NCBI GenBank assembly: GCA_024180945.1
Contig: JAKSGN010000006.1
Location: 1,736,001-1,800,000 of the forward strand
Length of the DNA: 64,000 nucleotides
Direction of reading: 5' to 3'
DNA from: Macrophomina tecta
Lineage: Eukaryota; Ascomycota; Dothideomycetes; Botryosphaeriales; Botryosphaeriaceae
Position numbers and translations under genes: made by a program
The notes under the pieces: generated by a model
The model's database searches: none
The model's input: the letters and a program-made list of their open reading frames with translations, nothing else
Told to the model about the DNA's origin: nothing
Part shown: piece by piece, positions 24,401-36,258 of the stretch
Position numbering within the stretch: the first letter of the stretch is position 1
How the letters are laid out: each line of letters starts with the position of its first letter

Positions 24401-25656
24401 TGACCATCTCCCGCACAATCTTTTCCAGCATAGCGACACTCGCAGCTCCCTCGATGGAATAGGGATTAGGGCTCCCTATCCTCTCATCCATGAATGGAGA
24501 ATTCATGCGTGGAAGACGGAAGCCGTGCTTGTCCGACGCATCTGGAGTACCGGGAGCGGCGCTCAAGCCGCCAAAGCTGTTGGACCTGGTATGGAGACCC
24601 GGAATAGGCGGAGGAGGGGCGAAGAGGGCAGAACCGTTGATATTACTAACAAGCTCTTTTAGGCTCTTCCTAATGTCCTCATCACGAGCATTTGTCGCCT
24701 CTTTCAGGCTGATGAGATCTGTCGCGTTATCCTTGCTGCGTCGGCTCAGTTGTGCCATTTCACGCTGAAGATTTGTGGCTATTGTCGCGATCTCCTTGAT
24801 CTGCATGGTGAGGCTGTCCGGTTCCTGTGGCTTTGGCCGAGGTGTTTCGCCATTGGTGAACTCGTGCACGGGAGATTCGAAGTCGCGAAGTGGCATCGAC
24901 TGCAGTGCCATGTAGGTTGCTGAAGGTGGGGTATTCTCTCCCAGTATCGCCTTCTGGTGTGAACGAGTGCTAGTACGCAGCGGAGGGGTATCTCTCATAA
25001 GATCACGCTGAGCCGGAGTGGTTGTCGTGGAACGAGTCTTCTCTGGGGAGGAGGGAGGAGAGCTCAAGGGCTCCTGGACCGCTGATGAGCTGTCATGCCT
25101 GCTAGAAGGCCGCTCGGGCGACTTTTCTGGCGAGCGCGAAGGGCTAAGTATGCTTCTAAAGTCGCGTAGGTTGGTATCCTGGAAAGACTGCATGCGCTTG
25201 TGTGCAGCACCCTTGATAAGCGACTTTTCCGGCGATGGGTTCTTCGGCGGCATAGGATTTGTGGTGTAGGTGGGAGCATTTTCGCGGGCCTTCTCTTCGA
25301 GTGCCCTCGCGGCATTCGCAATTGCGGCAGAGGTGTTCGGGCGAGTGGTAAGCTGAGGAGAGCCAGGATTGGGGTTGAGAGGCAGTGGAGGAGGTGCCCG
25401 CTCTGGGTCCGAGCTATCCCACCTACAGAATCGGAAACGAGTAGTTAGTGGCATTGTAACGCTTTTGTCAGATCCGCAAAGGATCTGGTGACGTAGATTG
25501 GGCACGAAGGTGGGACCGAAGTAGTAACAAATAATGAGGCGGGCAGGGCGCTTACATGGGGATGAACGACATCCTGCTGGAGTCGGAGGAGAAGGAATGC
25601 TGGTGCTTGACGAGAGCGTCGGGCTCGACAGAGCTCTGCCGACGGCTGGACGGCAT
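18405..25656 (-). CDS. Giant coiled-coil protein with about 18-20 tandem helical repeats
   Basis: Model: exon 1 25556-25656, 133-nt intron, exon 2 18405-25422; 2372 residues. Exon 1 starts MPSSRRQSSVEPDALVKHQH and joins at SFIPM|WDSSDPERAP, with the Met codon split by the intron. Residues 1-270 are Ser/Pro/Thr-rich and look disordered (many SP and TP sites). Residues about 600-1215 hold tandem copies of a helical unit of the form (D/E)-E-I-L-x-x-(L/V)-(R/K)-x-G-L-(E/D)-x-L-R, spaced about 33-45 residues. Around 1310-1340 is a short repeat of the type GVASKDDLA. Long heptad-like coiled coil follows (to about 2000, including an alanine-rich EAAAAAAAEEAK stretch), then a Ser/Thr/acidic tail. No enzyme domain, signal peptide or membrane span seen. 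A structural or scaffold role (cytoskeletal, septal or chromosomal) is inference. Similar long proteins are widespread in Pezizomycotina, with uninformative names as far as I recall. Confidence 0.88.
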
Positions 25657-27286
25657 TGTTTTGCGGTGCTAGAAGAACACAAAAGGGTATCTGGAATAGA
25701 GGAATGCTAAAGGCGACAACTCGGAGGAATGCGCGGATCACTGGGAGCGCGGCGCGTGGCGACGATCAAGAGCGCGTAGCATGAACGGAGGCGCTTTCTC
25801 GGAACGGCGCTCAGCGACCCAGCGCAGATAGGATCGATATTCGGCGTGGGGAGTTTATTCGGAGGCAGAGAAGGAGGTTGGGCGAGCGGTAGGAGGGTAG
25901 GTTATGGGCGAGCAGGGTAGAGCATGCAGGCGCATGGGCGGTTGCCTTGGTCGTAAACAGCAGGTAAACAGTGCATTGACCGGGCGATCAGCGCGCATCG
26001 CGAGCGAGCCCTCCACGTCACAGCCCGCCCCAGAAGCCGGGGCGGCCGCCGCTCCAGCCAGCAGCCGCCCTACGTTGGGCACGTCTGCCTTGCTTGTGTC
26101 CAATCGCTACGCTTGCTCCCGGCAACCACAGCAACCGCCTCCGCTTCCACGCAGCTCTCGCAGCCAGGACATCCCACCTGGCTCTCCAGATTTGAAGCGA
26201 GCAACAAACCGCGCGCAAGCACCACCCCGAGTCAACGTAGTGGCATTGGCCCTGACGGAGCCAACGCAGCTTGCATCGTACATACATTTAGCAGTCGCAT
26301 GCGGCACGCCTGTCGTGTCGTCGCTATTTAGGTCCTTTGGCTTCTCCACAGCGCCATGGAGGCGCTACCTGCAGAGCGCGCTGCCGCGCTCTCCCTCTAT
26401 GCGTCAGCCTCACCTCCCAGTCCTTGAAGCTCTGGGCCAGGGAGCAGGAGAGCACGGCGCGCAGGGCTGAAGCCACCACGCGTCTATTTCTGCGCGCCTC
26501 AATCCACGATGCACGCGTCTCACGATTTGTAACTCTGGCGCCATGTGGAGTGATGCACACTGAGCCGTAATGTGCAACTGAACGTGGCCGCGCATTAAGA
26601 ACGAAGTCGCATACCTATGTGCCATCGTTGCTTCAAGTTCCTCATACACTCGCCAAGTTACAACACTCTGCGACTCGCTCGCAATGCCAGTTGCACCCGT
26701 TAGGTCTCGCAAGGCCGCCGAGAGCTATCGCACTCTCCAACTAGCAAGTCTTGGGATGCCGCCGCTGACGCTTTATGCCGCCCAGCAAGGAGGCGCAGTT
26801 TCCAAGCCAACTTAGATAGACTTTCATAAGGGAGCGGATAGTCTCAGCGGAGATGACGGAACCGTCGAAGAGACTAGCTAGATCGTATTGCAACCTGCCT
26901 TTGTTGTCCGGAGGTCTTGGGGATAAGAGTCAGATGGGTCCCCCGTGCACGCAGAGCCCCGAAGAAAAACGTATCCCATGCTATCCTCATGTCCTGTATC
27001 GAAGTCATCGCTGTGCTGAGAACGGTCTTTTGTCGGTGTTGCATCCCACGCGCCAGCCGAGACGGCGAGGAAAAGGCGAGGCAGAGGCGAGAGAGCGCGC
27101 GCTCATTGGACGGAGGCGCGAGCGCGGCGACCAGTCCTGGCGCACCGCCGGGCGGAACATCTTAGGCTCCGAGGCCCTCGCTTCACTGCGCCCGCACGAT
27201 AGCGGGCCCGGATTTTTACCTCGCAACGACGACGACGACCCGTATCACGCCTTAACCCGATCGCTCAACTGACGACAGCAGGCAAG
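25657..27286. other. Intergenic, 1.6 kb divergent promoter region (coiled-coil gene and eL27)
   Basis: GC-rich stretch between divergent starts. Open frames such as 25904-26470 are overlapped on the other strand and translate to Arg/Pro/Ala-rich sequence; rejected. The last 30 bases before the eL27 ATG (GACGACAGCAGGCAAGATG) look like a normal leader of a ribosomal protein gene. Confidence 0.55.
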
Positions 27287-27991
27287 ATGAAGTGTATGTC
27301 GCGCCCATTACTCTGGCTCCATGCTGCCGAATTGGCTTGCTGACTCTCCGCAGTCCTCAAGGTCGGCCGTGTCGCCATCATCACCCGGGGCCGCTACGCT
27401 GGCAAGAAGGTACGACGAGAACTCCACTCCCCCTGCGACCGACCTCTACCCTCTACGATTTCTGGCGGCAAATGTGGAGGCGGAAACAAGGATTGGAAAC
27501 GGATTGCGTGGCGGGATGAATTTTGGGAACCGGGAAACAGAAGTTGACTTGGGCGCGGAACAACAGGTCGTGATCATCCAGCCCCAGGATTCCGGCTCCA
27601 AGTCGCACCCTTTCCCTCACGCTCTGGTCGCCGGTATCGAGCGCTACCCCTCCAAGGTCACCCGTCGCATGAGCAAGGCCCGCCAGACCAAGAGGTCAAA
27701 GGTCAAGCCTTTCATCAAGACCGTTAACTACAACCACCTGATGCCCACCCGCTACACCCTGGAGCTGGAGGGTCTGAAGGGCGTCGTTACCAACGACACC
27801 TTCAAGGAGGTTTCGCAGCGTGAGGAGGCCAAGAAGACCGTCAAGAAGGCTCTCGAGGAGCGTTACCAGTCTGGCAAGAACAGGTGGTTCTTCACTCCTC
27901 TGCGTACGTCTATCCCGATTCGTCGGCGCGTTGCCGGCTCCTGGAAAGAATCTGAAATACTAATACGGCTTGCCGGTGAACAGGTTTCTAG
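27287..27991 (+). CDS. RPL27: 60S ribosomal protein eL27 (RPL27)
   Basis: Model: exons 27287-27293, 27354-27409, 27567-27903, 27984-27991; 135 residues, the normal eL27 length. The protein reads [21 protein letters not shown], then [58 protein letters not shown] and ends RWFFTPLRF, matching eL27 along its length; the first part is the KOW-type fold. It is a structural protein of the large ribosomal subunit. The first coding exon is only 7 nt (ATGAAGT) and the last only 8 nt (GT TTC TAG), so simple gene calling would miss both ends. Introns are 60, 157 and 80 nt; the third has a good branch site (ATACTAATAC). I looked for a snoRNA in the introns and saw no clear C/D or H/ACA boxes. Confidence 0.97.
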
Positions 27992-29758
27992 GCGTCTCGT
28001 TTCTCTCGGATATGTGGCATTGCGGTGGGACACGGCTTTCTTGAACGATCCGGCGTCAAAAAGATGTAGCTGGATTTCATCAAAAAAACAATCGAAATTC
28101 CCATACTGCATAGGCTCCTAACCAAACACCCCACGCAAGATCCAACACTTTTGAGCCGTGAATTGTCGGATTACATGGGACCTATGAATAATGGGAGGAA
28201 AGGGAAAAAGGATTTTGGCGACGGAAGAACAAACGGGGCGTTTCTTTCGCGGCCACAATTCACCTTGAGCTTTTGATAGACTCTTTCAACAGTCTACCCG
28301 GAATGGAAAAAGCTTGCTGCCGTCAAATTTGCCCAAAAAGATGGCTCTGAGGTGCCTCTGATCGTTGACGTATCGAGAGCCGCGCCGAGCGCCACAAGCG
28401 GCTTTCTAGTGACGGAGTTGACTGACGACGTAGGCTGTTGAAAATCTGACCGGAGCTCTGCTTCGCGCCGAGTTGCTCCTCCCCCCATAGAAAATACCAG
28501 AGCACCCCAGCCCCGCCACCCGTCTCATGGTCTCCAACAACGATATGACTCGCATGCCCGCACTCTAAACGGGCCTAACACGTCTGCTTGCATTCAGCAT
28601 CGCTTTTCGGCCGGCAGCAATCGCGTTTTGTCCGTCGATCGCATGCCCACTTCGTCCCGTCCCACATGATGACCGCCTGCGATTCCCCGTCCGTCTCGTT
28701 TTGCCTATTTCCCTCTCCGCTCACACCACCACATCACACGTTTTGTGTCGGTTCGATCAGAGCCGGAGAGTGCGCGCTTGCAAGCACATGCATAGCCACG
28801 CGCGTATCATGAATGTCGGCCTGACTGGAAAGACACGGCCTTGCAGGAATTCTTCCTCTCTCCCGGTGACGGCTTTTTCCTCTCCGACACGAACAATGGG
28901 GCCTCGATCGGCTTAATCCTACTAGGTCCCCAACTTCCCCCCATTGCTGTGGTATTGAGGTGCTATCTAGCAAGAATGCTACGAACCAACACCTACACAC
29001 CCGCGCATTATTATCCGAAGGAGCACCAAAAGTCGCGGGGAACAGTAAGATTAAAGCACCACCCGAAATGTTAGATCGCATTAGCAATGACGTCTTCTCC
29101 AAATTTTTTTTTTTTTCATGTAGAAAGAGCCAATAGAGTCAACAATTGGATCCATTAAAAAGGAAGCGATAGTGAAAGACATGCTTTTGTCTTCTTCTCT
29201 TTTCCGCTCTCTTCTCCACCTTCCCCCCAGGTACTCTTTCCGTATCTCCTTACTAGTAGTCTGTTGACTCGAGATAAAACGAAGAATAGTAAGGGCAGTC
29301 CTCAGGAAGTAACCGGACAGACATCATAGAATGTCCGATTCGTATCGCTCGCGCTTCTATCGTCGCGGCAGCGGGAACTGACCCCACAACCCACGTCTTT
29401 GGCCCAGAACCCACCCCCGCTCTCCCATCCAATCTCTTATCGCCAGCATCGCATCCCCGCCCCTGCACCAACACGACTCAGTATGCGGGAGCTGGGGTGG
29501 TAGGGAGTGAGGTAGAGAGGAGAGGCGATCTTTCCCATGTGCTCTGCACACGCAGGCGAAAAGACGCATAACACCGCACACCTAAGCAAAAAACGAGTCC
29601 TCAATAACCAAATCAGAGGATAGTGTGGGAAGAGAGAGGGTGAGGCAGAGAGTGGACCAAAAGGAAACTTCGGAATATCCAAAAGGAGAAGAGAGATCCA
29701 AAAAGTCTATTAATCCGCACGGCCGTAATACGGTACAACACAAAAGCAGAGGGTACGC

Positions 29759-29781
29759 AAAAAAAAAAAAAAAAAAAAAAA
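29759..29781. repeat. A23 homopolymer
   Basis: Twenty-three consecutive A in noncoding DNA, one of twelve A or T runs of 13 nt or longer in the window. Confidence 0.9.
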
Positions 29782-30072
29782 CCGGGTGGCGCACACATAC
29801 AATAGGTTGGAGAGTGAAGGGAAAAACTAAAACTTCATGCAACATGCAGTACCATGCCCGATGTCTCCATATCCACACAAACCCAATACCCTTCAAGCGA
29901 CAAGAAGATATGTCAGTATCAACATCCCATACGCAGACACCAAAAGGGTAATGAGAAGGGTAGGTAGGTTGGGGAATTCAGTCTGTATGAGCGCAGCCAA
30001 TGGGATGACTGCGGGAAACGTGACTCTTTGAGGAAGCCTCGAACGGCTAAATGAGAATTCGCAGAAAGTGTA

Positions 30073-30088
30073 TGTGTGTGTGTGTGTG
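30073..30088. repeat. TG dinucleotide microsatellite (8 units)
   Basis: Perfect TG repeat read directly, 210 bases downstream of the CAP20 stop codon. Confidence 0.9.
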
Positions 30089-30297
30089 GGGAGAGAGGAA
30101 GCTGGAAACTTGCGCGATGCAAGGAAAGGGTTGAGTGACGCCATCGCGGGGCGCGGATGCGCGACAAATCAACCTAAACCAACCGGACGCAGCGCCACCT
30201 TGATACGCCAACCCACGCCCCTTCTCAATCGAATTTGTTAAACAGGATCCGATGCATCTAACTGCACCTGGGTTCTCAACACAATTCTCGAACAAGC

Positions 30298-30937
30298 TTA
30301 GTTGTTGGCCTTCTCTTGCACGTACTTCTTCGCCTCTTCCTTCTTGGGGCCGAGGTAGTCAGCAATCAGCTGCAGTACGTCGGCGGTGATCTTGAGCTCA
30401 GTACTGATGACTGCCTTGGCAGTGGTGATGAGGCCATTGCCGCCCGTCTTCTGGTACTCGTCGTTGTAAGTGCTGAAGAGGTAGTCCCTGCCTTGACCGG
30501 CGACGCGCAGCGGGAAGTAAGCGACATCGACGACCTTACCCTTTATGGTCGAGGTGTTCTCCTTCACGATGGGAAAGCGCTTCTCGACCTCACTGAGCCC
30601 ATTGTCGGCCAAGTTGTCGGCACGCTGGACGTAGGGAGCGACGTAGCCGTAGGGCTTGGACAGGTAGGGGACAATGGGCTTGCCAAAGCGGTCGTAGGCA
30701 GCGTTGCTAAGATCAAGCGACTTCTGGCCGTAGGGGTTCGACTTGTAGGTGCTGATGAGGTCTGAGACTACAGGATACGACGACAAGTGCTGTGGGGAGC
30801 GTTAGACTTGGGCTGCCAAGTCATAGCGGTGTGCTCGTGGAGTGTTGAAGGGCGCTTACAGAGACGAAGTGGGAAGAAGGCTTCTCGCCGTTGGTCAAGG
30901 GCTCGCCCATTTTTGCGTTTGTTTCAGCGTGGGGCAT
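30298..30937 (-). CDS. CAP20: Perilipin-like lipid droplet protein, CAP20 family
   Basis: Model: exons 30860-30937 and 30298-30789 (complement), one 70-nt phase-0 intron, 189 residues. The core (SSYPVVSDLISTYKSNPYGQKSL, then PYLSKPYGYVAPYVQRADNLAD, DVAYFPLRVAGQGRDYLFSTYNDEY) is the CAP20/MPL1 perilipin family. These coat lipid droplets and, in plant and insect pathogens, support appressorium turgor; the family is also present in fungi that are not pathogens. The intron falls between HFVS and HLSSYPVV. I chose the upstream ATG (MPHAETNAKMGEP) at 30937; the internal ATG at 30910 is possible. An AG acceptor lies eight bases before the first ATG (GCGCAG|GAATCCTATG), suggesting a further intron in the 5' leader. 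Tail is lysine-rich (KKEEAKKYVQEK), as is usual for the family. Confidence 0.9.
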
Positions 30938-31535
30938 AGGATTCCTGCGCAGCGATGTGCTGTCAGTAGCTGAGTTGGCAGGGAGGGGCAGCTGCTGGAA
31001 ACGGGCAGGGAAGCAATTGTCGCAACAGCGAACGTACCGCGGCGCAGAGATGGATGGCAGTAAGAGCAGTTTCCTGTGCCTGACGGAGCGGTAGCAGGCG
31101 GCGAGGCGAGAGATATCTAGCAGCAGGCAGGCAGGATCGTCAGTTTTCTGGAATGATGAAAACATTCCGCAATCCCAGTACTTACAGAGTTTGTCGCACG
31201 CGGCACGGCAGGAGCGTGGTAGAGTAGGGGAAGCTGCACAAGACGGAGAGAAAGGGGGGAAGTGTGGCTGTTTGTGCAGAGTGCGAGTGGGAGAGTGTTG
31301 GGTGATGGTGGCCAGAGAAATGGTAGAAAGCTTGTGGACTGGGCGGGCGAGGGCACACCGGGAGCTCTCTTGATTTCACATGTGAATGCGCACGGACGCG
31401 TTACGTATGAGAGCGCCCATATCACCCCCCAAGCGACGGGCGATAAGGCGCGCCAGGGCGACGTTTCCGGCCCACTCATCCCTCCTCAAAGCCTGCAAGC
31501 CCCGACGTCGACCTGCCCGTGAGCGGCCTGCCGCC

Positions 31536-31560
31536 GCTGCTGCTCCTGCTGCTGCTGCTC
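31536..31560. repeat. CTG-rich trinucleotide run
   Basis: Imperfect CTG/CTC repeat, read directly. It produces a poly-leucine stretch in one frame (LLLLLLLL), which makes the overlying open frame look like a signal peptide by accident. Confidence 0.75.
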
Positions 31561-34500
31561 ATCATCCCAGCCAACCCATGGGCCAGCGCGTCGCGGAAGC
31601 AGGCCGCGCGATGCCGGCGCGAGCACCGCCTTTTCGTTTCTTTCATGAGGAAGCTCCTCCGTCTCCCGTTGTCTTCAGCTGCTAGCGACCAAGCCAGTGC
31701 TGCTCCTGCCGGTGCCCACCAACGCGGCCGGCTTCCGATAATGCCCGCGGCCAAATTATTCTTTCTCGGATCCCGTCTCTCGCGCCGTGTAGCGGCCCGG
31801 TGCAGTGCAAGGTCTCACAGTGTCATGTCACCCAACGCTCATCAGCTTACCCGGCCTGGGATGCTGCCCTTGGGGGGCACCGACAATGGGGTTCTCCCCG
31901 CCAGCAGTCGCCCGCATTTGGCCCATAGCGCTGGCCCAGCCGTGGCGGCGATTATGCGTGTGTGCATCAACAGGGTCCCGGGGGCTCAGCAGGCATCGCT
32001 TCCTGGCCCGGAGGAAACGGTAGGATGCAGATGGTGGGGTGCTTCTGCTGCGAGGCTCCTGTCTGGGCGGCCCCGTGGCGGGCAGGTCGAGATTGTTGCC
32101 CAGTCGCGTTGCGCGTGGGCGCGTGCTAGTGAGCGAGGGGAGTCTGACATGTGAAATCGTCCGTGGGCTCGCGGATCTGGACGAAGCTACTTCCCTGTCG
32201 CTCTGATCGCGCGCCTGCTCCACTCTCGCACAACGCTCGCTGCCATGCCGAGACCGCCATCTTTTCCGACGGCGCCAGCAACACTGCGTGCAGCGGGTGA
32301 CGCCAAAGCCTGTTAAAATTGGGGGAAGCCAAATGCTGCAGCCCCGGTAGAGCCACACGCATGCTGATGCCGTTGCGTTCTCCACCGGACGGACTGCCCC
32401 TCTTCCAGTCAGGCATTCGCAGAGGCGCGCGCGTCTCAACGGTACCGTCAGCAGCAATAGCAGAAGCATGGGCGGCAGCAAGAGCATGATGCAGTCATGC
32501 CGCGGCCTACAATACAGCTGTGCGACAGGTTCGGCCCTGGGCCAGCGCGCATATTCATTCACAATTGACGCTTCACTGTCTCCATTGACTGCTGCCTCCA
32601 GAAAGCTCTGTCGCGGACCACGGGGCCCAGGCTGCAGCGAGCCCAGAGCGCGCCATTGGCCTCTGCTGCCAATTATTATCAATCAAGCATGCAGCATCTG
32701 CTACGCCGCAGTCCAGTGCAGCCAGCAGCGCCTCTCCGCTTTGCGCAGCCTCTCACCTGCCCGCCGCGTCCCCCGGCAGCCTCCCCACTTATAGCACCGT
32801 CTTGTTTCTCCAGGTAACAGCCCACGTTTTTTTGATCTGCAGTGACTTTTCACGTGAATTGCCGCCACAGAGGGCCCCAACACGGGGTATATATGATGTT
32901 TGATATGCGCGCCCGGATCCGTGACAAGCGTCACCAACGCGGCTCGACGATCCCAGGCTGATCCCGTCCCTTCCGCTCCACGCTCGCAAGGATGCTCCCA
33001 GACGGCCGAGCGCGAGGCGAAGCGAAGAAGCCGTGGGCGGGTCGCCAACAGGGACGGGATCCTGGCCCCGCTACTCAACATCACAGCCTCTGCATCCGCT
33101 TCGCTGGGGCCGACAACAAATTCGTCGTATTGCTGATGCTAATCTGCGCACCACCGCCATTGGGCTAGCCTCAATGCTCTCGTCTGGCCTCACCAATTAC
33201 CACTTTCTCCGTCTGGCCACGCGGTGCTGGTCGCGAGCTTGGTTCTAGACCCTGAAGAAATAAAAGCCTCTTAACATGCGGCGGCTCAACAGAAAGAGGG
33301 GGAAAAAAAAGGAAAAATACAAGATCAAAAAGCGGAGAGAGGATTGGGCGAGGTGGAGCTCCTAAGGTAACGCCATGGGCAATTGCCCGAAATTGGCAAA
33401 CGGGCTGGGAACTGGAGAAGCAAGTAACAGGGACCCACGATAAGGGCAACGCAGTAAGTGATACGGGCGAGGCTGGAGACACCTCGCATCTCCATTTGTT
33501 CTCGTCCTTCCATGCCCCGCAGGCGAAATCGACAAGCACAGGATAGCCGGATTGCCGGACGGACGGCACGGCTTCTCATGTGCTCCGGATAGTAGCTGCT
33601 GCTGCGACTGCGTCCCTCCCGTCACCCATTATTTCGCCCATCCAAAGCCCTGATCGTCGATCCGCCCACCCTGTCTTTGACCAACCGTACGCCCAGAGCT
33701 TGTCCGGCCTGTCCGCTCGTCGCGCGAACAGCAGTAGCCCCTGGCTTCGCCCTTCGAATCCTTCGGGCATCATGTTGTGCTACCTGATATACTTTCCGTC
33801 AAGGCCCGTCAAACCCGCTCTTTCGTAACAGGACATTGGATGCACGCCGGACGTGGCCTCCATCATGTCGACGTGGGGTTTTATTTCCAGTTCCCACTTC
33901 CGCGCACGACGTCGATAAACGGTTTGCAGTAACACGACAGGTCTGCCCCGACGGCTCACTGCATACATTACGCTATATAGATCAACTGCGCCATTTCCTT
34001 TTCTGTGACTCTTCTGACGGCTTCGAATCGTCACTTGTTCTGCGCCCGCCTCATGAGATATTCCATCCTCGCATGTGTTGCGCGAGCGGTTTATTCGGCC
34101 ACGATGACGTATCTCGAAATATCCAGAGACGGGGGCCGGCTTCGTTCACATGCTGATGGCAGCCTGCAAGTAGGATCTCTCCGGGAAAAGAAGAGACCCC
34201 AAAAAAAAAAAAAAGACGCCTCTAAGCATGAACAGGTATCAACAAGCTCGGTAAAACTCCACGAGAAAGGTATCTTTCCTCTATCTCGATAGCATTCACA
34301 TGAACTCTCGCCCATATGTCATGCGAACCAAGCCCCTTCATCCGCGGAAAAGGTAGAGATGGGATTCAGGAGAGTCCTGGTCGCTTCCCGCCTTTGCTCC
34401 CAAATATTTCGACCTGCATGCTGTCTTTCCGGGAAAGTAGGCTTGCGAGCTTCCGAGACCAGCGATGAACCGACCGATTGGGACTCAGCCAGCGACGATT

Positions 34501-35758
34501 GCCGCACCCCGGATTGCCTTTCGGGAAGCGGGGAAAGGGGAGGGAATGAATAAAGTTTATTGACGTTTGAGCGATCGCGGGGTAAAAAGTTGGTTTGTAG
34601 AAGCAGCGCAGAAAGATAAAAGAGTGATAAATCGGAACACGCCATTTGCTTATTTTGTGATATAGTTGATCTATGAGCGAAGTAGACAGTGACTCATAGC
34701 GACGTAGACCGGGGGTGCAGGCAGGGGACTAGGATGACCTATGGGAGCGGCGAAGTTACAACGGGCAGTGGTGCTTCGTTACAGGGTTTGGTGACGGTGG
34801 GTGTCAAGAGCTCGTAGGCGTTTCGAGGAAAGAGTTACTGTAAGCACTGTATTGCAGGAAAGGACCTCCGGCATAGGTATTCTTCGTGCGTCTAGAACAA
34901 CGTAAGACACGCGCCTCTTGTGTCTATTAATATTATATGTAGCATCGACTTAGATAATCACGGTTATAAGCGCGTTGCAATAATTTATATGAGGAAATGA
35001 ACCAATTCAGCTCCATAATTCAGCATACCCCATTTCACTTGGTTATGCGAACTTTCAGGCGAGAGTGCCGTGAATGGCCGACCTATTTTTATATCTTAGA
35101 GACAGCAACAAGAGAGTGTCGCCTAGACTAATTTCGAAGACCATTAAACCGGTCTTCTGAACCACATGCGGGGCCCTTGATGCTTAAAGCGCGAGATCCA
35201 AAGCAAGGAAGACCCAAGATGGAAAGATAGCACGATGCCACCCGTGATCTCAAGGGCTGTCCAACAGCGCACGAGTAATTACAGAGCAATAGAGCACGGA
35301 TATCAAGCCAAAGAGCGCGGAAGCTGCCGCGCCATCCTGAGCTCAAGCTGCGTTCGTGCGTGGTTCGGGGTTCTCGGCGTAAAGCGCTGGCGAAGACCCG
35401 ATGGCATCGGGGTTTCTTTTTCTTTTTCCCCCTAGTCTGCAGGATGTAAACCCTGCGTTGGCATTAGCGGCGCGCAGTAAGAGAAAAGCTTGGCACTGTT
35501 GGGAAACAAGTGTTTGAGAAGTGAGATATTCTTAGACCAGTTGTATGATGAGGTGTTGGCAATAGTTTATGTTGTGCAACAAAGAGACCGGAGGGCGAGA
35601 TTTCTGAGCATGGAGTTCCGCAAAAGCACGCAACGACTACGGACAGCTGTTTCTGACTCGATAGCTCAAGCAAGTGAATGTGCGTTGATGCGGGGTGCGA
35701 AGTAGCTCCTGGCTACTATTTTTACTTCCGAGCGGCTCGCGAACGACTTCCGTAAGAA

Positions 35759-35777
35759 GCAGGCAGGCAGGCAGGCA
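35759..35777. repeat. GCAG tetranucleotide run (about 4.5 units)
   Basis: Perfect GCAG repeat in noncoding DNA, read directly. Confidence 0.85.
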
Positions 35778-36258
35778 TATATAAGCCATAATGGAGACAC
35801 AGTCAAGAGAGAACGCAGGAGAGGCCGCTAATTCCGAGGAACTCTTCGCATTGCGTAGACTATTTCTAACGCAGACCATAGCCATCCCTTCAGGATTTCA
35901 AACCAACCTGTCCTGATCATACAATGTTCTCCCTTTCCACTACTCAACCGGGATATCAGGGTATGATTTAAAAAAAAAAAAAAAAAAATTCCTCTGTAGC
36001 AAACCAATGACCTCGGAAATTCAACCGGCTCAGAAGATAAAAATAATATAGGAACTCAAAGATGTCCCGCAAAAACCGTAGACGCCTCATTTTCCTATGT
36101 CCGTTCATCGCCATACAAAGCCCTGTTCTCAAGGAGATCGCATCAAGAGTAGAAAATGCAGGGTCCTTAAAGCGCCATGTACACCCAAGACGCCGTGCAG
36201 TACGTGAAGAGAATGAGATCAGAAGCCACCGGTGCATAGGAGATGTCGCAGCACGCGT

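Larger units (their letters stand above)
27992..30297. other. Intergenic, 2.3 kb, convergent 3' ends of eL27 and CAP20
   Basis: No supportable gene. Contains T13 at 29104-29116, A23 at 29759-29781 and a TG dinucleotide run at 30073-30088. Open frames here are short and overlap on opposite strands. Confidence 0.55.
30938..36258. other. Gene-free stretch of 5.3 kb
   Basis: The longest interval without a gene I can support. The left half (to about 33.3 kb) is GC-rich, with long overlapping frames on both strands (31519-32154 plus, 31828-32682 minus) whose translations are low-complexity and Arg/Leu/Pro-rich; no motif, signal peptide plus mature pattern, or splice structure convinced me. The right half turns AT-rich around 34.9-35.1 kb. 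Contains a CTG-rich run (31536-31560), A14 (34201-34214), a GCAG tetranucleotide run (35759-35777) and A19 (35970-35988). The left end presumably holds the CAP20 promoter and leader, the right end the RAD21 3' region. Confidence 0.5.

Noticed and set aside
31519..32154. 211-codon plus-strand frame with a leucine run like a signal peptide
   Set aside because: The leucines come from a CTG-type repeat; the rest shows no secreted-protein pattern.
31828..32682. 284-codon minus-strand frame in the 5.3 kb gene-free stretch
   Set aside because: Low-complexity Arg/Ser/Leu-rich, overlaps a 211-codon frame on the other strand, no domain or splice pattern; GC-rich DNA easily gives such frames.
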